From positions 93,292 to 157,291 of the forward strand of contig NZ_JAEDOX010000006.1 in assembly GCF_017872555.1 (NCBI RefSeq): DNA of 64,000 bases. Reading direction: 5' to 3'. Positions 46,239-54,057 of the stretch are shown here, piece after piece. A model generated the notes under the pieces. That model made no database searches. It was not told where the DNA came from and worked only from the letters and a program-made list of their open reading frames with translations. Position 1 is the stretch's first letter; each line of letters begins with the position of its first letter. Made by a program: the position numbers and the translations under genes. Origin of the DNA: Ruegeria sp. HKCCSA071 (GTDB taxonomy: Bacteria; Pseudomonadota; Alphaproteobacteria; Rhodobacterales; Rhodobacteraceae).

Positions 46239-47152
46239 GCGCCCGCACAGATATGCCCACAGGTCACGAGGCCATCGCCAGCAAGGGCTGGATCGGCGCG
46301 CACCGCTATCTGCTGCTGCGCCGTGCAAGCCAGCTGTTCTTTCTGGTTCTGTTTCTGCTGGGCCCATGGTTCGGCATCTGGATCGTTCAGGGCACGCTGG
46401 CCGGGTCGCTGACGCTGGGCGTGCTGCCTTTGACCGATCCGTTCATCCTGTTGCAGAGCATGGTTGCGGGCCACTGGCCCGAAATGACCGCGCTGATCGG
46501 TGGGCTGATCGTTCTGGTGGTCTATGCCTTGATTGGTGGCCGTGTTTATTGTTCCTGGGTCTGCCCCATAAACCCGGTGACGGACGCGGCCAACTGGGTG
46601 CACCGCAAGCTGGACCTGCCGAAAGGCTGGCAGCCCAAGCGCGGCACGCGCCTGTGGATTCTGGCAACCGTCCTGCTTGTTTCGGGTCTGAGCGGCATGA
46701 TCGCGTGGGAGTTGATCAACCCGATCACCATGCTGCATCGCGGGCTGGTTTTTGGAATGGGCTTTGTCTGGGCGCTGATCGCCGCCATCTTTGTCTTTGA
46801 CGTCTTCGTCTCGCGCCACGGATGGTGCGGACACCTGTGCCCGGTGGGTGCGTTCTATGGCCTGATCGGAGCAAAAAGCCTGCTGCGGATCAGCGCCACA
46901 AACCGCGCCGCCTGCGATGACTGCATGGATTGTTACGCGGTCTGCCCGGAAAATCAGGTGATCTCGCCCGCACTGAAGGGCAAACCGGGAAGTACCCCGC
47001 TGATCCTGTCACCCGACTGCACGAATTGTGGCCGCTGCATCGATGTCTGCGCGGTCGACGTTTTTACCTTTACTCACCGGTTCGACGACCACGTCGTCCA
47101 ACCTTCCGATCCAGTTGCCGCGCCCGAGCCGCGCGCCGCCAGACCTATCTAG
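46235..47152 (+). CDS. napH: NapH, membrane iron-sulfur quinol dehydrogenase
   Basis: 305 residues with about four membrane segments. It has the CxxxCP motifs CSWVCPINP and CGHLCPVG, and two cytoplasmic 4Fe-4S clusters ([23 protein letters not shown]). It partners NapG. The presence of both NapGH and NapC gives two quinol routes to the nitrate reductase. Confidence 0.95.
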   Translation: MSARTDMPTGHEAIASKGWIGAHRYLLLRRASQLFFLVLFLLGPWFGIWIVQGTLAGSLTLGVLPLTDPFILLQSMVAGHWPEMTALIGGLIVLVVYALIGGRVYCSWVCPINPVTDAANWVHRKLDLPKGWQPKRGTRLWILATVLLVSGLSGMIAWELINPITMLHRGLVFGMGFVWALIAAIFVFDVFVSRHGWCGHLCPVGAFYGLIGAKSLLRISATNRAACDDCMDCYAVCPENQVISPALKGKPGSTPLILSPDCTNCGRCIDVCAVDVFTFTHRFDDHVVQPSDPVAAPEPRAARPI

Positions 47153-47164
47153 GGGAGTGCCAAG

Positions 47165-47602
47165 ATGAAAAAATCTATCGTTACAGGCGGAATTGCCCTT
47201 CTACCCGTATTATTGCTGAGCGGATGGGCCCTCGCGCAATCTGCTCAGGTTGAATCCCTGCGCGGTGCGGACGTGGATGAGCCGGTGCCGCTGGACCAGA
47301 TCCACCGCAATGTCGAAGGGCGCCAGCAGCGCAATTACCGTCAGCAGCCGCCAGTCATCCCGCATTCGGTCGAACAGTACCAGATCGACATCCGTACCAA
47401 CCAGTGCCTGTCCTGCCATGACTGGACCAAAGCCGGTGACCGCAACGCGCCGACGCTGTCGATGACTCATTACCTGGACCGTGAAGGCCGCGAACTGGAT
47501 CGGATCGCCGGAACCCGGTATTTCTGCAACCAGTGCCACGTACCGCAGGCCGACGCCCCGCCGCTGGTCGACAACGTGTTCCAGCCCTCCGCCGGCAATT
47601 GA
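47165..47602 (+). CDS. napB: NapB, diheme cytochrome c subunit
   Basis: 145 residues with a signal peptide (LLPVLLLSGWALAQ) and two heme c sites, CLSCH at 81-85 and CNQCH at 121-125. It transfers electrons to NapA. The C-terminal CHVPQADAPPLV is typical of NapB. Its position after napH rather than directly after napA marks the FDAGHBC order. Confidence 0.96.
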   Translation: MKKSIVTGGIALLPVLLLSGWALAQSAQVESLRGADVDEPVPLDQIHRNVEGRQQRNYRQQPPVIPHSVEQYQIDIRTNQCLSCHDWTKAGDRNAPTLSMTHYLDREGRELDRIAGTRYFCNQCHVPQADAPPLVDNVFQPSAGN

Positions 47603-47631
47603 TCCAACGCAAGACTGAAAGGAGCACCGAT

Positions 47632-48324
47632 ATGGCCGACTCTCCTGAAAACCGCGGCTTGCTTGGTCGCCTCTGGAACGCGATCTGGACGCCGACGGTG
47701 CTGTTCAGTTCAGGCTTTCTTGTCCTGGCCGGATTTCTGGCCGGTATCCTGTTCTGGGGTGGATTTCACTGGACCCTTGAGCTGACGAATACCGAAGAAT
47801 TCTGTACCTCGTGCCACACAATGGAAACCAACCTGGGCGAGTATCGCGAAACGATCCATTACAACAACCATTCCGGCGTTCGTGCGATCTGTTCCGACTG
47901 CCACGTGCCGGATGAATGGAGCCACAAGATCAAAGCCAAGATCATGGCCGTCAAAGACGTCTATCATGAGCTGGCCGGAACCATCAGCACACCCGAGCAG
48001 TACGAGGCGCATCGCCTGAGCATGGCTTCGGCCGTGTGGAAGAAGATGAAGGAGTCGGACAGTCGTGAATGCCGCAACTGTCACAACTTTGACTACATGG
48101 ACTTTACCATTCAGGAAACCCGCGCCGCGTCGGAACACCAGCGCGCCATCGACACCGGCATGACATGCATCGACTGCCATCAGGGCATCGCGCATAATCT
48201 GCCCGCGAACTATCTGGAACAGTACCAGAAGATAAGCGAGGCCGTGGAGGGCGAGGTTCTTCAGGAACATGCATCCGCCTCGGGCAGCGACATCCGCGCG
48301 TTTCTGAACAACAGTTCGAATTAG
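47632..48324 (+). CDS. napC: NapC, tetraheme quinol dehydrogenase
   Basis: 230 residues with one N-terminal membrane anchor and four heme sites: CTSCH 58-62, CSDCH 87-91, CRNCH 147-151, CIDCH 179-183. It passes electrons from the quinol pool to NapB. The open frame extends upstream into napB, but the ATG at 47632 follows AAAGGAG. It is clearly homologous to the first 200 residues of the fusion protein at 23281-25068, so the two probably diverged from a NapC/NirT ancestor. Confidence 0.95.
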   Translation: MADSPENRGLLGRLWNAIWTPTVLFSSGFLVLAGFLAGILFWGGFHWTLELTNTEEFCTSCHTMETNLGEYRETIHYNNHSGVRAICSDCHVPDEWSHKIKAKIMAVKDVYHELAGTISTPEQYEAHRLSMASAVWKKMKESDSRECRNCHNFDYMDFTIQETRAASEHQRAIDTGMTCIDCHQGIAHNLPANYLEQYQKISEAVEGEVLQEHASASGSDIRAFLNNSSN

Positions 48325-48337
48325 AGTGGGGGCAGAC

Positions 48338-48595
48338 ATGTTAGACTTACTTGGAACAATCGGCGCCAATGTCCTGGGCCTGCCCGGCATACTTGGGCTG
48401 GCGCTTGGAATGATGACCCGCAAGCTATGGCTGGGTGCGGTACTGGGGGCCGTTGTCGGCATTCTGGAAACGCTGGTTTTTGCGGGCTTTCAGTTTGCCC
48501 ATGTGGAAGCGCTGGAACTTGGTATCTCGGTTCTGGTCGGGCTTTGCGCGGGCAGCCTTGGTACTGCCATCCGCCTGAAAGGCGCAACCGTCTGA
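48338..48595 (+). CDS. Small glycine-rich membrane protein after napC
   Basis: 85 residues, largely hydrophobic, with about three segments rich in Gly/Leu/Ala (GANVLGLPGILGLALGMM, LWLGAVLGAVVGILETLVFA, LGISVLVGLCAGSLG). It starts 13 bases after napC behind GGGGGCAG, and the compact spacing suggests it is the last nap operon gene. I do not recognise the family. A 7-bp inverted repeat (ACCGGTT with AACCGGT, 48603-48631) follows and could be the operon end. Confidence 0.65.
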   Translation: MLDLLGTIGANVLGLPGILGLALGMMTRKLWLGAVLGAVVGILETLVFAGFQFAHVEALELGISVLVGLCAGSLGTAIRLKGATV

Positions 48596-49080
48596 AGAAG
48601 AAACCGGTTCTGCCCGTTTGGTGGAACCGGTATCCTGCCGAGTCACGTTTCCCGCGCCAAAGCGGACGCTTGTGCCGCGCGCGACGCGTCTATTGACGTA
48701 ACGGAAGCGTTTAAAGAGCGCGGCAGCAACGAAAATCGGCAGGGTGTGATTTTCGCATTTCCACAACTTCGATGAAAGCGCACGAGGCCCTAGAGCCTAG
48801 GGAGAAACACCCATTCCCATTCCGTGCGGCAAGGCAGCAGGCCCGGCCCAGATTTGCGCGTGAAAAATCAATATGAAACCGAAAGCCAATGACTTGACAA
48901 GAAAAATTCAAAGTGGAGTGGAAATTCGAAACGACATCTGTCACAGCAGATAACAAGTTAATAATGGTGTCCCTGCGTCATGTGGATAGAACGTAAATTC
49001 CTCTCTATTTTTGCTTATACAAATACAATATGTTTTGAGGGGAGTAAGGGGGGAAGGAAAATGGGCGGGGGCGCAGAACG
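48596..49080. other. Intergenic region between the nap operon and the encapsulin operon
   Basis: 485 bases with no supported gene. The first 40 bases hold an inverted repeat that may end the nap transcript. The middle part is AT-richer than its surroundings and must carry the promoter of the cyclase gene; a TTGACA at 48895-48900 is the only -35-like word noticed, without a clear -10 partner. The last 40 bases before the cyclase start are strongly purine-rich. No DNR-like palindrome was found. Confidence 0.5.
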
Positions 49081-52000
49081 ATGACGGGGGTCCTTGAGGC
49101 ATCGCCGCGTATCTCTAAAGTTCTTCAACTGGCTGATCTGGAAAACCATGCCACGCTGTTTCGGCAGGAAGGCGTGGATGATGATATTCTGGACGAGCTG
49201 ACAGATCCCGAACTGCGTGATTTGGGGTTGACGGTTGGCGAAAGAAAGCGGTTTCGCAAGGCGCAGGCGCGTCTGAAATCTGAGGAAGCTTCGACCCGGC
49301 AGGAGCTTAGGTCCGAAGCCGAACGGCGGCAGCTTACGCTGGTTTTCTGCGATCTCGTGGGGTCCACGCAGCTGGCCCAGCGGTATGACCCGGAAGACCT
49401 GATGCAGATCATGAACCTGTATCTGGATACGGCGATCGGGACCCTGAAACAGCATGGCTGTCACTTGGCCTACAGGCAGGGCGACGGGATCATGGTCTAT
49501 TTCGGATATCCCAAAGCCATGGAGGACGATGCCGAACGCGCCGTTCGCGCCGTGCTGGAGACCATCGAAGCCGTACAAAACCTTGAAAACAGGTTTGGCG
49601 AAAAACTGGATCTGCGCGCGGGAATTGCCACCGGTATGGTTGTTGTAGGGGTGGTTTCGTCGACAAGTCTTGGGTCGCAGGACTTTCTGGTCGGTGAAAC
49701 CGCGAACCTTGCATCCCGCCTGCAAGGTCTGGCCGAGCCGGGTGAGGTGATCGTTTCCGCAGAGACGTGGCGATTGACACAAGGCGCATTCGAGTTCGAG
49801 CCCCGTGGCAGCCACAACCTGAAAGGATTTGACAATCAGCGCACCGTCTATCGCGCCATTTCCGAAAGCGTTGCGACCAGCCGGTTCGATGCGCGTGTCG
49901 GACAGTCAGCTGTTGATCTTGTCGCCCGGGGCGACGACCTTTCGGTCCTGACCCAGCTTTGGAAAGATGCACAGGCGGGCTCCGGCAGGTTCGCGTTTGT
50001 CGGCGGCGCCGCAGGTATCGGCAAGTCGCGGCTGATCAAATCGCTGTCCGAAACAATTGGCGTCAAACCCTTTACGTTGCAGTGCATTCCGCATCTGGCC
50101 AGCCTTCCGCTTCACCCGATCGTGGGAGAGTTGAGGCGGGTTTCAGGCGACAAATCCGATGACAGCATCAGGGCCGCGATTTCCGATTTTGTTCAGGCTG
50201 CCTCTCGTCTGAGCGACGCGGACTTGCCTGTTCTTCTCGATATGGCCGGGGTCGAAACGGGCGCAGCGCCGGATCCAGACCCCCTGAAGAAGGCCCGCAA
50301 GTCGCTGGACGTGTTGTTGCGCAGCCTTGGCAGCCTGTGTGACAGGCGCGGCACCTTGCTGCTGGTGGTGGAAGACGTGCACTGGGCTGACGCAACCACG
50401 CTGGACGTGCTGGAGGCGCTGGCATCGGGTCTGGACGGGTTCCCGATACTGGTGGTCCTGTCGCATCGCCCTGAATACGAGCCGCCTGAGCATTACGAGG
50501 GCCGCGCGGCGCGCATCGATCTGACACCTCTGGCCAGCAGTGAAGCCTCGGAACTGGTCCGGCGCGTGGCCGAGCCATACAGTTTGCCGGTCATCCTGAT
50601 CAGGCAGATTGTCGAGAAAGCCGATGGCGTGCCGCTTTACATCGAAGAGATGACCAAGGCGGTTCTGGATCAGCTGCCGCAAGATGCGCCGATCAACGCC
50701 GAGGTTCTGGATGCCCTGAGTATCCCCGCGACCCTTCAGGATTCGTTGATGTCGCGTCTTGACCGGATGGAAAACGCCAAGCCCATTGCGCAGCTTGGGT
50801 CTGTTATCGGGCGCAGTTTCACCTCGGCGATGATCCAGGCGGTTGCGCAGGAAGACATGGATGTGGAAAGCGCGCTGATGCAGCTGATGGCGGCTGGCGT
50901 TGTGCTGATCACGGGCGAAGCCGGAACGGCCACCTATACGTTCAACCACGCGCTGGTTCAGGATACGGCCTATAACTCGCTGCTGCGCGAAGACCGGCAG
51001 AAGGTTCATCTTAAAATCGCACGGGCCTTGCTGGCCGGACATAACGCATTCGGAAACCCCGCCCCCGATACCGTGGCGCATCACTGCGACCATGGCGGGT
51101 TGAAGGATGAGGCGGTGTCCAACTGGTTTACGGCAGGCGAACAAGCCCTGTCGCGGTTGGCGAACCTGCCTGCGATCTCGGCGTTTCGCGCGGCACTGCG
51201 CAATATCGGAACGATGCCCGCCAATGCCGAGCGTGACGGGTTCGAGCTTCGGGTGCAGATGAATATCCTTCCGGCTTACATGGCGATCTATGGATGGTCC
51301 TCCGATCAGGTCGGAGAGACAGCCGCCCGCGCGATGGAGCTTGCCCATGCCTTGGGCGATGGCGAAACCCTTTTCGCGGCCACCTTCTGCCGCTGGACCA
51401 ATTTCTTTGTCGCGGGCCAGATGAACCGGGCAATGGAGATGGGGCAGGCTCTGGACGCGATGGCCGGTATGAGTGGCGATCCTGTCGCCAACGTGCTGGC
51501 AGCCCGCGCGCTGAGTTTCACGCATTACTTTCGCGGGGAATTCGCGGATTGCGAGCAGCAGCTTGACCGTGCCTTTGCGCTGATCACGCCCGAGCTGGAC
51601 ATGGCCATGATGCCGATGACCCAGTCCTCGACCACGGCGTCGTTGCTGGCCATTCAGGGGTGCCTTCTGTGGCAGCAGGGCAAGTTTGATGAGGCGGAGG
51701 CCGCACGTCTGAAAGCCATCGACGTCAGCCGGGCACTGAACCACGCACCCAATCTTGTCTATGTCATGGGCGCGTGCAGCATGTTCCTGCCCTACGCGGG
51801 CGAATGGGACCGGCTGGACGTCACTATGAAAGAAGCCCGCAAGATCGCCGATGAGGAAGGGTTCCTGTATCTTCACGCCATGCAGGATATCTACATGGGT
51901 CTTGCGCAGGCGGGAAAAGGTGACATCGAGGGCGTCCCGGCCCATATCGAGGCCTGCATGAACCTGATCTCAAAGTCTGGTGGAAACTTTACTTTTCCGC

Positions 52001-52281
52001 AGAATCAGATTGTTCTGTCTGAGTTGATGATCGATCACGGGGATATTGATCAGGCCCTGGACCGGCTTGAAACCGTGTGTACCCCCGGTTGGGAACGAGG
52101 AGAAACGCTGAACAAACCGGAATATCACCGCGTGCGGGCCAAAGCCTTTGCTGCCAAAGGTGATCGGGACAGCGCGATTGCCGAGGGTGAACTGGCATTG
52201 GCGCTTGCCCGCGAATGTGGTGCCGTTGTTCAGGAACAGCGCGCCGAGGCACTTCTGGACAGTTTGACGAAAGCCGAATGA
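49081..52281 (+). CDS. SAM domain - class III nucleotide cyclase - AAA ATPase - TPR signalling protein
   Basis: 1066 residues. A sterile-alpha-motif-like domain spans about 1-70. A class III adenylate/guanylate cyclase domain spans about 83-260, with metal-binding D91 (VFCDLVGST) and D135 (QGDGIMVYF) and the transition-state Asn/Arg in GETANLASRLQ. An STAND-type ATPase follows, with Walker A GGAAGIGKS at 308-316 and Walker B in LLLVVEDVHWAD. Helical TPR-like repeats run from about 660 to the end. It probably makes cAMP or cGMP in response to a bound partner. All visible catalytic residues are intact. It lies 52 bases before the encapsulin gene on the same strand. Confidence 0.88.
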   Translation: MTGVLEASPRISKVLQLADLENHATLFRQEGVDDDILDELTDPELRDLGLTVGERKRFRKAQARLKSEEASTRQELRSEAERRQLTLVFCDLVGSTQLAQRYDPEDLMQIMNLYLDTAIGTLKQHGCHLAYRQGDGIMVYFGYPKAMEDDAERAVRAVLETIEAVQNLENRFGEKLDLRAGIATGMVVVGVVSSTSLGSQDFLVGETANLASRLQGLAEPGEVIVSAETWRLTQGAFEFEPRGSHNLKGFDNQRTVYRAISESVATSRFDARVGQSAVDLVARGDDLSVLTQLWKDAQAGSGRFAFVGGAAGIGKSRLIKSLSETIGVKPFTLQCIPHLASLPLHPIVGELRRVSGDKSDDSIRAAISDFVQAASRLSDADLPVLLDMAGVETGAAPDPDPLKKARKSLDVLLRSLGSLCDRRGTLLLVVEDVHWADATTLDVLEALASGLDGFPILVVLSHRPEYEPPEHYEGRAARIDLTPLASSEASELVRRVAEPYSLPVILIRQIVEKADGVPLYIEEMTKAVLDQLPQDAPINAEVLDALSIPATLQDSLMSRLDRMENAKPIAQLGSVIGRSFTSAMIQAVAQEDMDVESALMQLMAAGVVLITGEAGTATYTFNHALVQDTAYNSLLREDRQKVHLKIARALLAGHNAFGNPAPDTVAHHCDHGGLKDEAVSNWFTAGEQALSRLANLPAISAFRAALRNIGTMPANAERDGFELRVQMNILPAYMAIYGWSSDQVGETAARAMELAHALGDGETLFAATFCRWTNFFVAGQMNRAMEMGQALDAMAGMSGDPVANVLAARALSFTHYFRGEFADCEQQLDRAFALITPELDMAMMPMTQSSTTASLLAIQGCLLWQQGKFDEAEAARLKAIDVSRALNHAPNLVYVMGACSMFLPYAGEWDRLDVTMKEARKIADEEGFLYLHAMQDIYMGLAQAGKGDIEGVPAHIEACMNLISKSGGNFTFPQNQIVLSELMIDHGDIDQALDRLETVCTPGWERGETLNKPEYHRVRAKAFAAKGDRDSAIAEGELALALARECGAVVQEQRAEALLDSLTKAE

Positions 52282-52333
52282 ACGAGACGGACTGCCCGGC
52301 CAAACAGGGCAGCATCACCAAGAGGGATTTACA

Positions 52334-53218
52334 ATGACCGACGCATTGGATTGGAACACCGAACAGTGGAATGCCGTTAACAAGGCCGTCCATGATGAAG
52401 CGCTGCGTGCGCGGGTGGCTGCGAGCTTTCTGCCGCTTTATGGGCCGCTGCCTGCGGACACGCAATCTGTTCCCCTGAACAAGCTGGGTCTGGTCGACAA
52501 CGCATCAGGCGCGGCCAAGCGTCTGGAAGTGAATGATTATGACACCCTGCGGCTGACGACGGTTTCCGTCAACGTCTACCTGAAAGGCGCGCAGGTGGCT
52601 GATCCGGAACTGGCCGCGGCCATGATCATGTTCCGCCGGGCCGCCGCCGTCGTGGCCAAGGTCGAGGATGACATCGTTTTCAACGGCCAGCCAGGCAGCA
52701 GCGAAGCGCCCAAACATGCCGGTGGCGCACCTGCCGATCTGCCGCCTATCTATACCGTCAGCGGGGGCGGCAAATACCCGGGGCTGCTGGAGGCTGGCGA
52801 AGGTCAGTCCATATCGATCAACGGGAAGAAAAAACCCTGTTCCGGCCCCGAGGTTTTCGAGGCCGTGGTCGCGGGCATCAACAAGCTGGAAGCGCATGGA
52901 TACCTTGGGCCTTTTGCCTGTGTGATGGGCAATGGGCTGTTTCAGGCCGTGACCACGCCGATCGAAAACTCGATGGTGCTGCCGCGTGACAGTATTCTTC
53001 CGTTCCTTGACGGCCCGCTGCTGCGATCGGGCACCCTGCCCGCAAACAAGGCAGCACTTGTATCGCTGCAAGGTGCGCCGGTCGAGATTGTCGTGCCTTC
53101 GGATATCGCGGTGAAGTATCTGCAAACCTCGTCTGACGGTGAGCACATCTTCCGCGTGCAGCAGAAGTTCCACCTGAGGATCAAGGAAGCACAGGCGATC
53201 TGCACCATCACGTGCTGA
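52334..53218 (+). CDS. Encapsulin-like (linocin M18 family, HK97 fold) shell protein
   Basis: 294 residues. An N-terminal helix reads WNTEQWNAVNKAVHDEAL. The landmark helix of encapsulins ends with VAKVEDDIVFNGQ (EDDIVFNG at 111-118). The P-domain-like EVFEAVVAGINKLEAHGYLG follows, and the C-terminus FRVQQKFHLRIKEAQAI matches the end of family 1 shells. It is about 30 residues longer than the Thermotoga shell, mainly through an insertion around 119-170. No signal peptide is present and no phage genes lie nearby, so a nanocompartment shell is likelier than a prophage capsid. A GAGGG ribosome-binding site precedes the ATG. Confidence 0.8.
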   Translation: MTDALDWNTEQWNAVNKAVHDEALRARVAASFLPLYGPLPADTQSVPLNKLGLVDNASGAAKRLEVNDYDTLRLTTVSVNVYLKGAQVADPELAAAMIMFRRAAAVVAKVEDDIVFNGQPGSSEAPKHAGGAPADLPPIYTVSGGGKYPGLLEAGEGQSISINGKKKPCSGPEVFEAVVAGINKLEAHGYLGPFACVMGNGLFQAVTTPIENSMVLPRDSILPFLDGPLLRSGTLPANKAALVSLQGAPVEIVVPSDIAVKYLQTSSDGEHIFRVQQKFHLRIKEAQAICTITC

Positions 53219-53232
53219 CCGGAGAACTGGTC

Positions 53233-54057
53233 ATGCGAGAATTCACAGACCGGGGTGTGACATTGCGTTGGTCCGAATTGATCAACGAAAATGGGTTAAA
53301 TCGGGTGCTGATCGAAGCCGGACCCGCCGTGTCTTCGCATGACGTGGTGCGTGTGATCTTTTCTGAAGATGGCGGCCCCGAACGCGCCATTCGCGGCTGG
53401 CCCTTGCGTTGCGACCCCATGACGGGGTTTCAGCAGTTTGCAGCCATGCTGCCATCTGTGACCCAGAAAAAGGCATTGACCTGGCGACCGGTGCTGACGA
53501 CCGGTGGTCGCGAATATGATCCCGGCCCCGGAAAGGCCCCCGAACCTGCGCCGCCAAACCTGGCAAAGCCAGTCACGCAAGTGCCCGCGCTTGAACACGT
53601 TGGCAGGTTTGTGGTGCCGTTCACCGACGAGTTCTATCCGTCGGGGGAAACACCGGACGGCATCTGGCTGCATTTCGGGATCAAAGAGGGCGGAACGGTT
53701 GAAGGGCCTCATCTGAAGGGGACGATCGATCCGCTGGGGGGCGACTGGATGCGCGTGCGATCCGACGGAGTTGGGCTTTTGCACGCCCGAGCGCTTATCC
53801 AACCCGTTGAAGGGGGTGCGCCGATCCTGTTTGAAGATACCGGCGTGTGTGACTTTGGCCCGGATGGGTATGCCGGGCTGGCGAAGGGCACTCTGCCCGC
53901 CTCGGCCCCGGTCCGGCTGGCACCGCGATACCTGACGTCAAACCCGAATTATGCCTGGATGAACAGGTTGCAGGGGTTCGGCATCGGCGAAGCCAGCCTG
54001 TCCGATATCACCCTGCGCTTTGACGTCTATTCCGCGAAAGGAACATCCGATGGCTGA
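53233..54057 (+). CDS. Two-domain protein with a C-terminal DUF3237-like domain
   Basis: 274 residues. The first hundred residues form an unrecognised beta-rich domain. A Pro-rich linker follows at about 102-125 (GPGKAPEPAPPNLAKPV). The C-terminal part (EHVGRFVVPFTDEFYPSG, then GGDWMRVRSDGVGLLHARA) looks like the DUF3237/UPF0311 beta-barrel, whose function is unknown. The start at 53233 follows GGAG; a GTG at 53212 overlapping the shell gene is an alternative. It overlaps the next gene by 8 bases. It may be cargo or a shell-associated protein, but no known targeting peptide is seen. Confidence 0.7.
   Translation: MREFTDRGVTLRWSELINENGLNRVLIEAGPAVSSHDVVRVIFSEDGGPERAIRGWPLRCDPMTGFQQFAAMLPSVTQKKALTWRPVLTTGGREYDPGPGKAPEPAPPNLAKPVTQVPALEHVGRFVVPFTDEFYPSGETPDGIWLHFGIKEGGTVEGPHLKGTIDPLGGDWMRVRSDGVGLLHARALIQPVEGGAPILFEDTGVCDFGPDGYAGLAKGTLPASAPVRLAPRYLTSNPNYAWMNRLQGFGIGEASLSDITLRFDVYSAKGTSDG

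Noticed and set aside
50143..51945. 600-codon minus-strand frame opposite the cyclase gene
   Set aside because: The plus-strand frame carries intact cyclase, ATPase and TPR regions; the antisense frame shows no domain or start signal.
52334..53218. Shell protein as a prophage major capsid protein
   Set aside because: No terminase, portal, protease, tail or integrase genes are nearby and the neighbours are metabolic enzymes; the C-terminal motifs fit encapsulins better.
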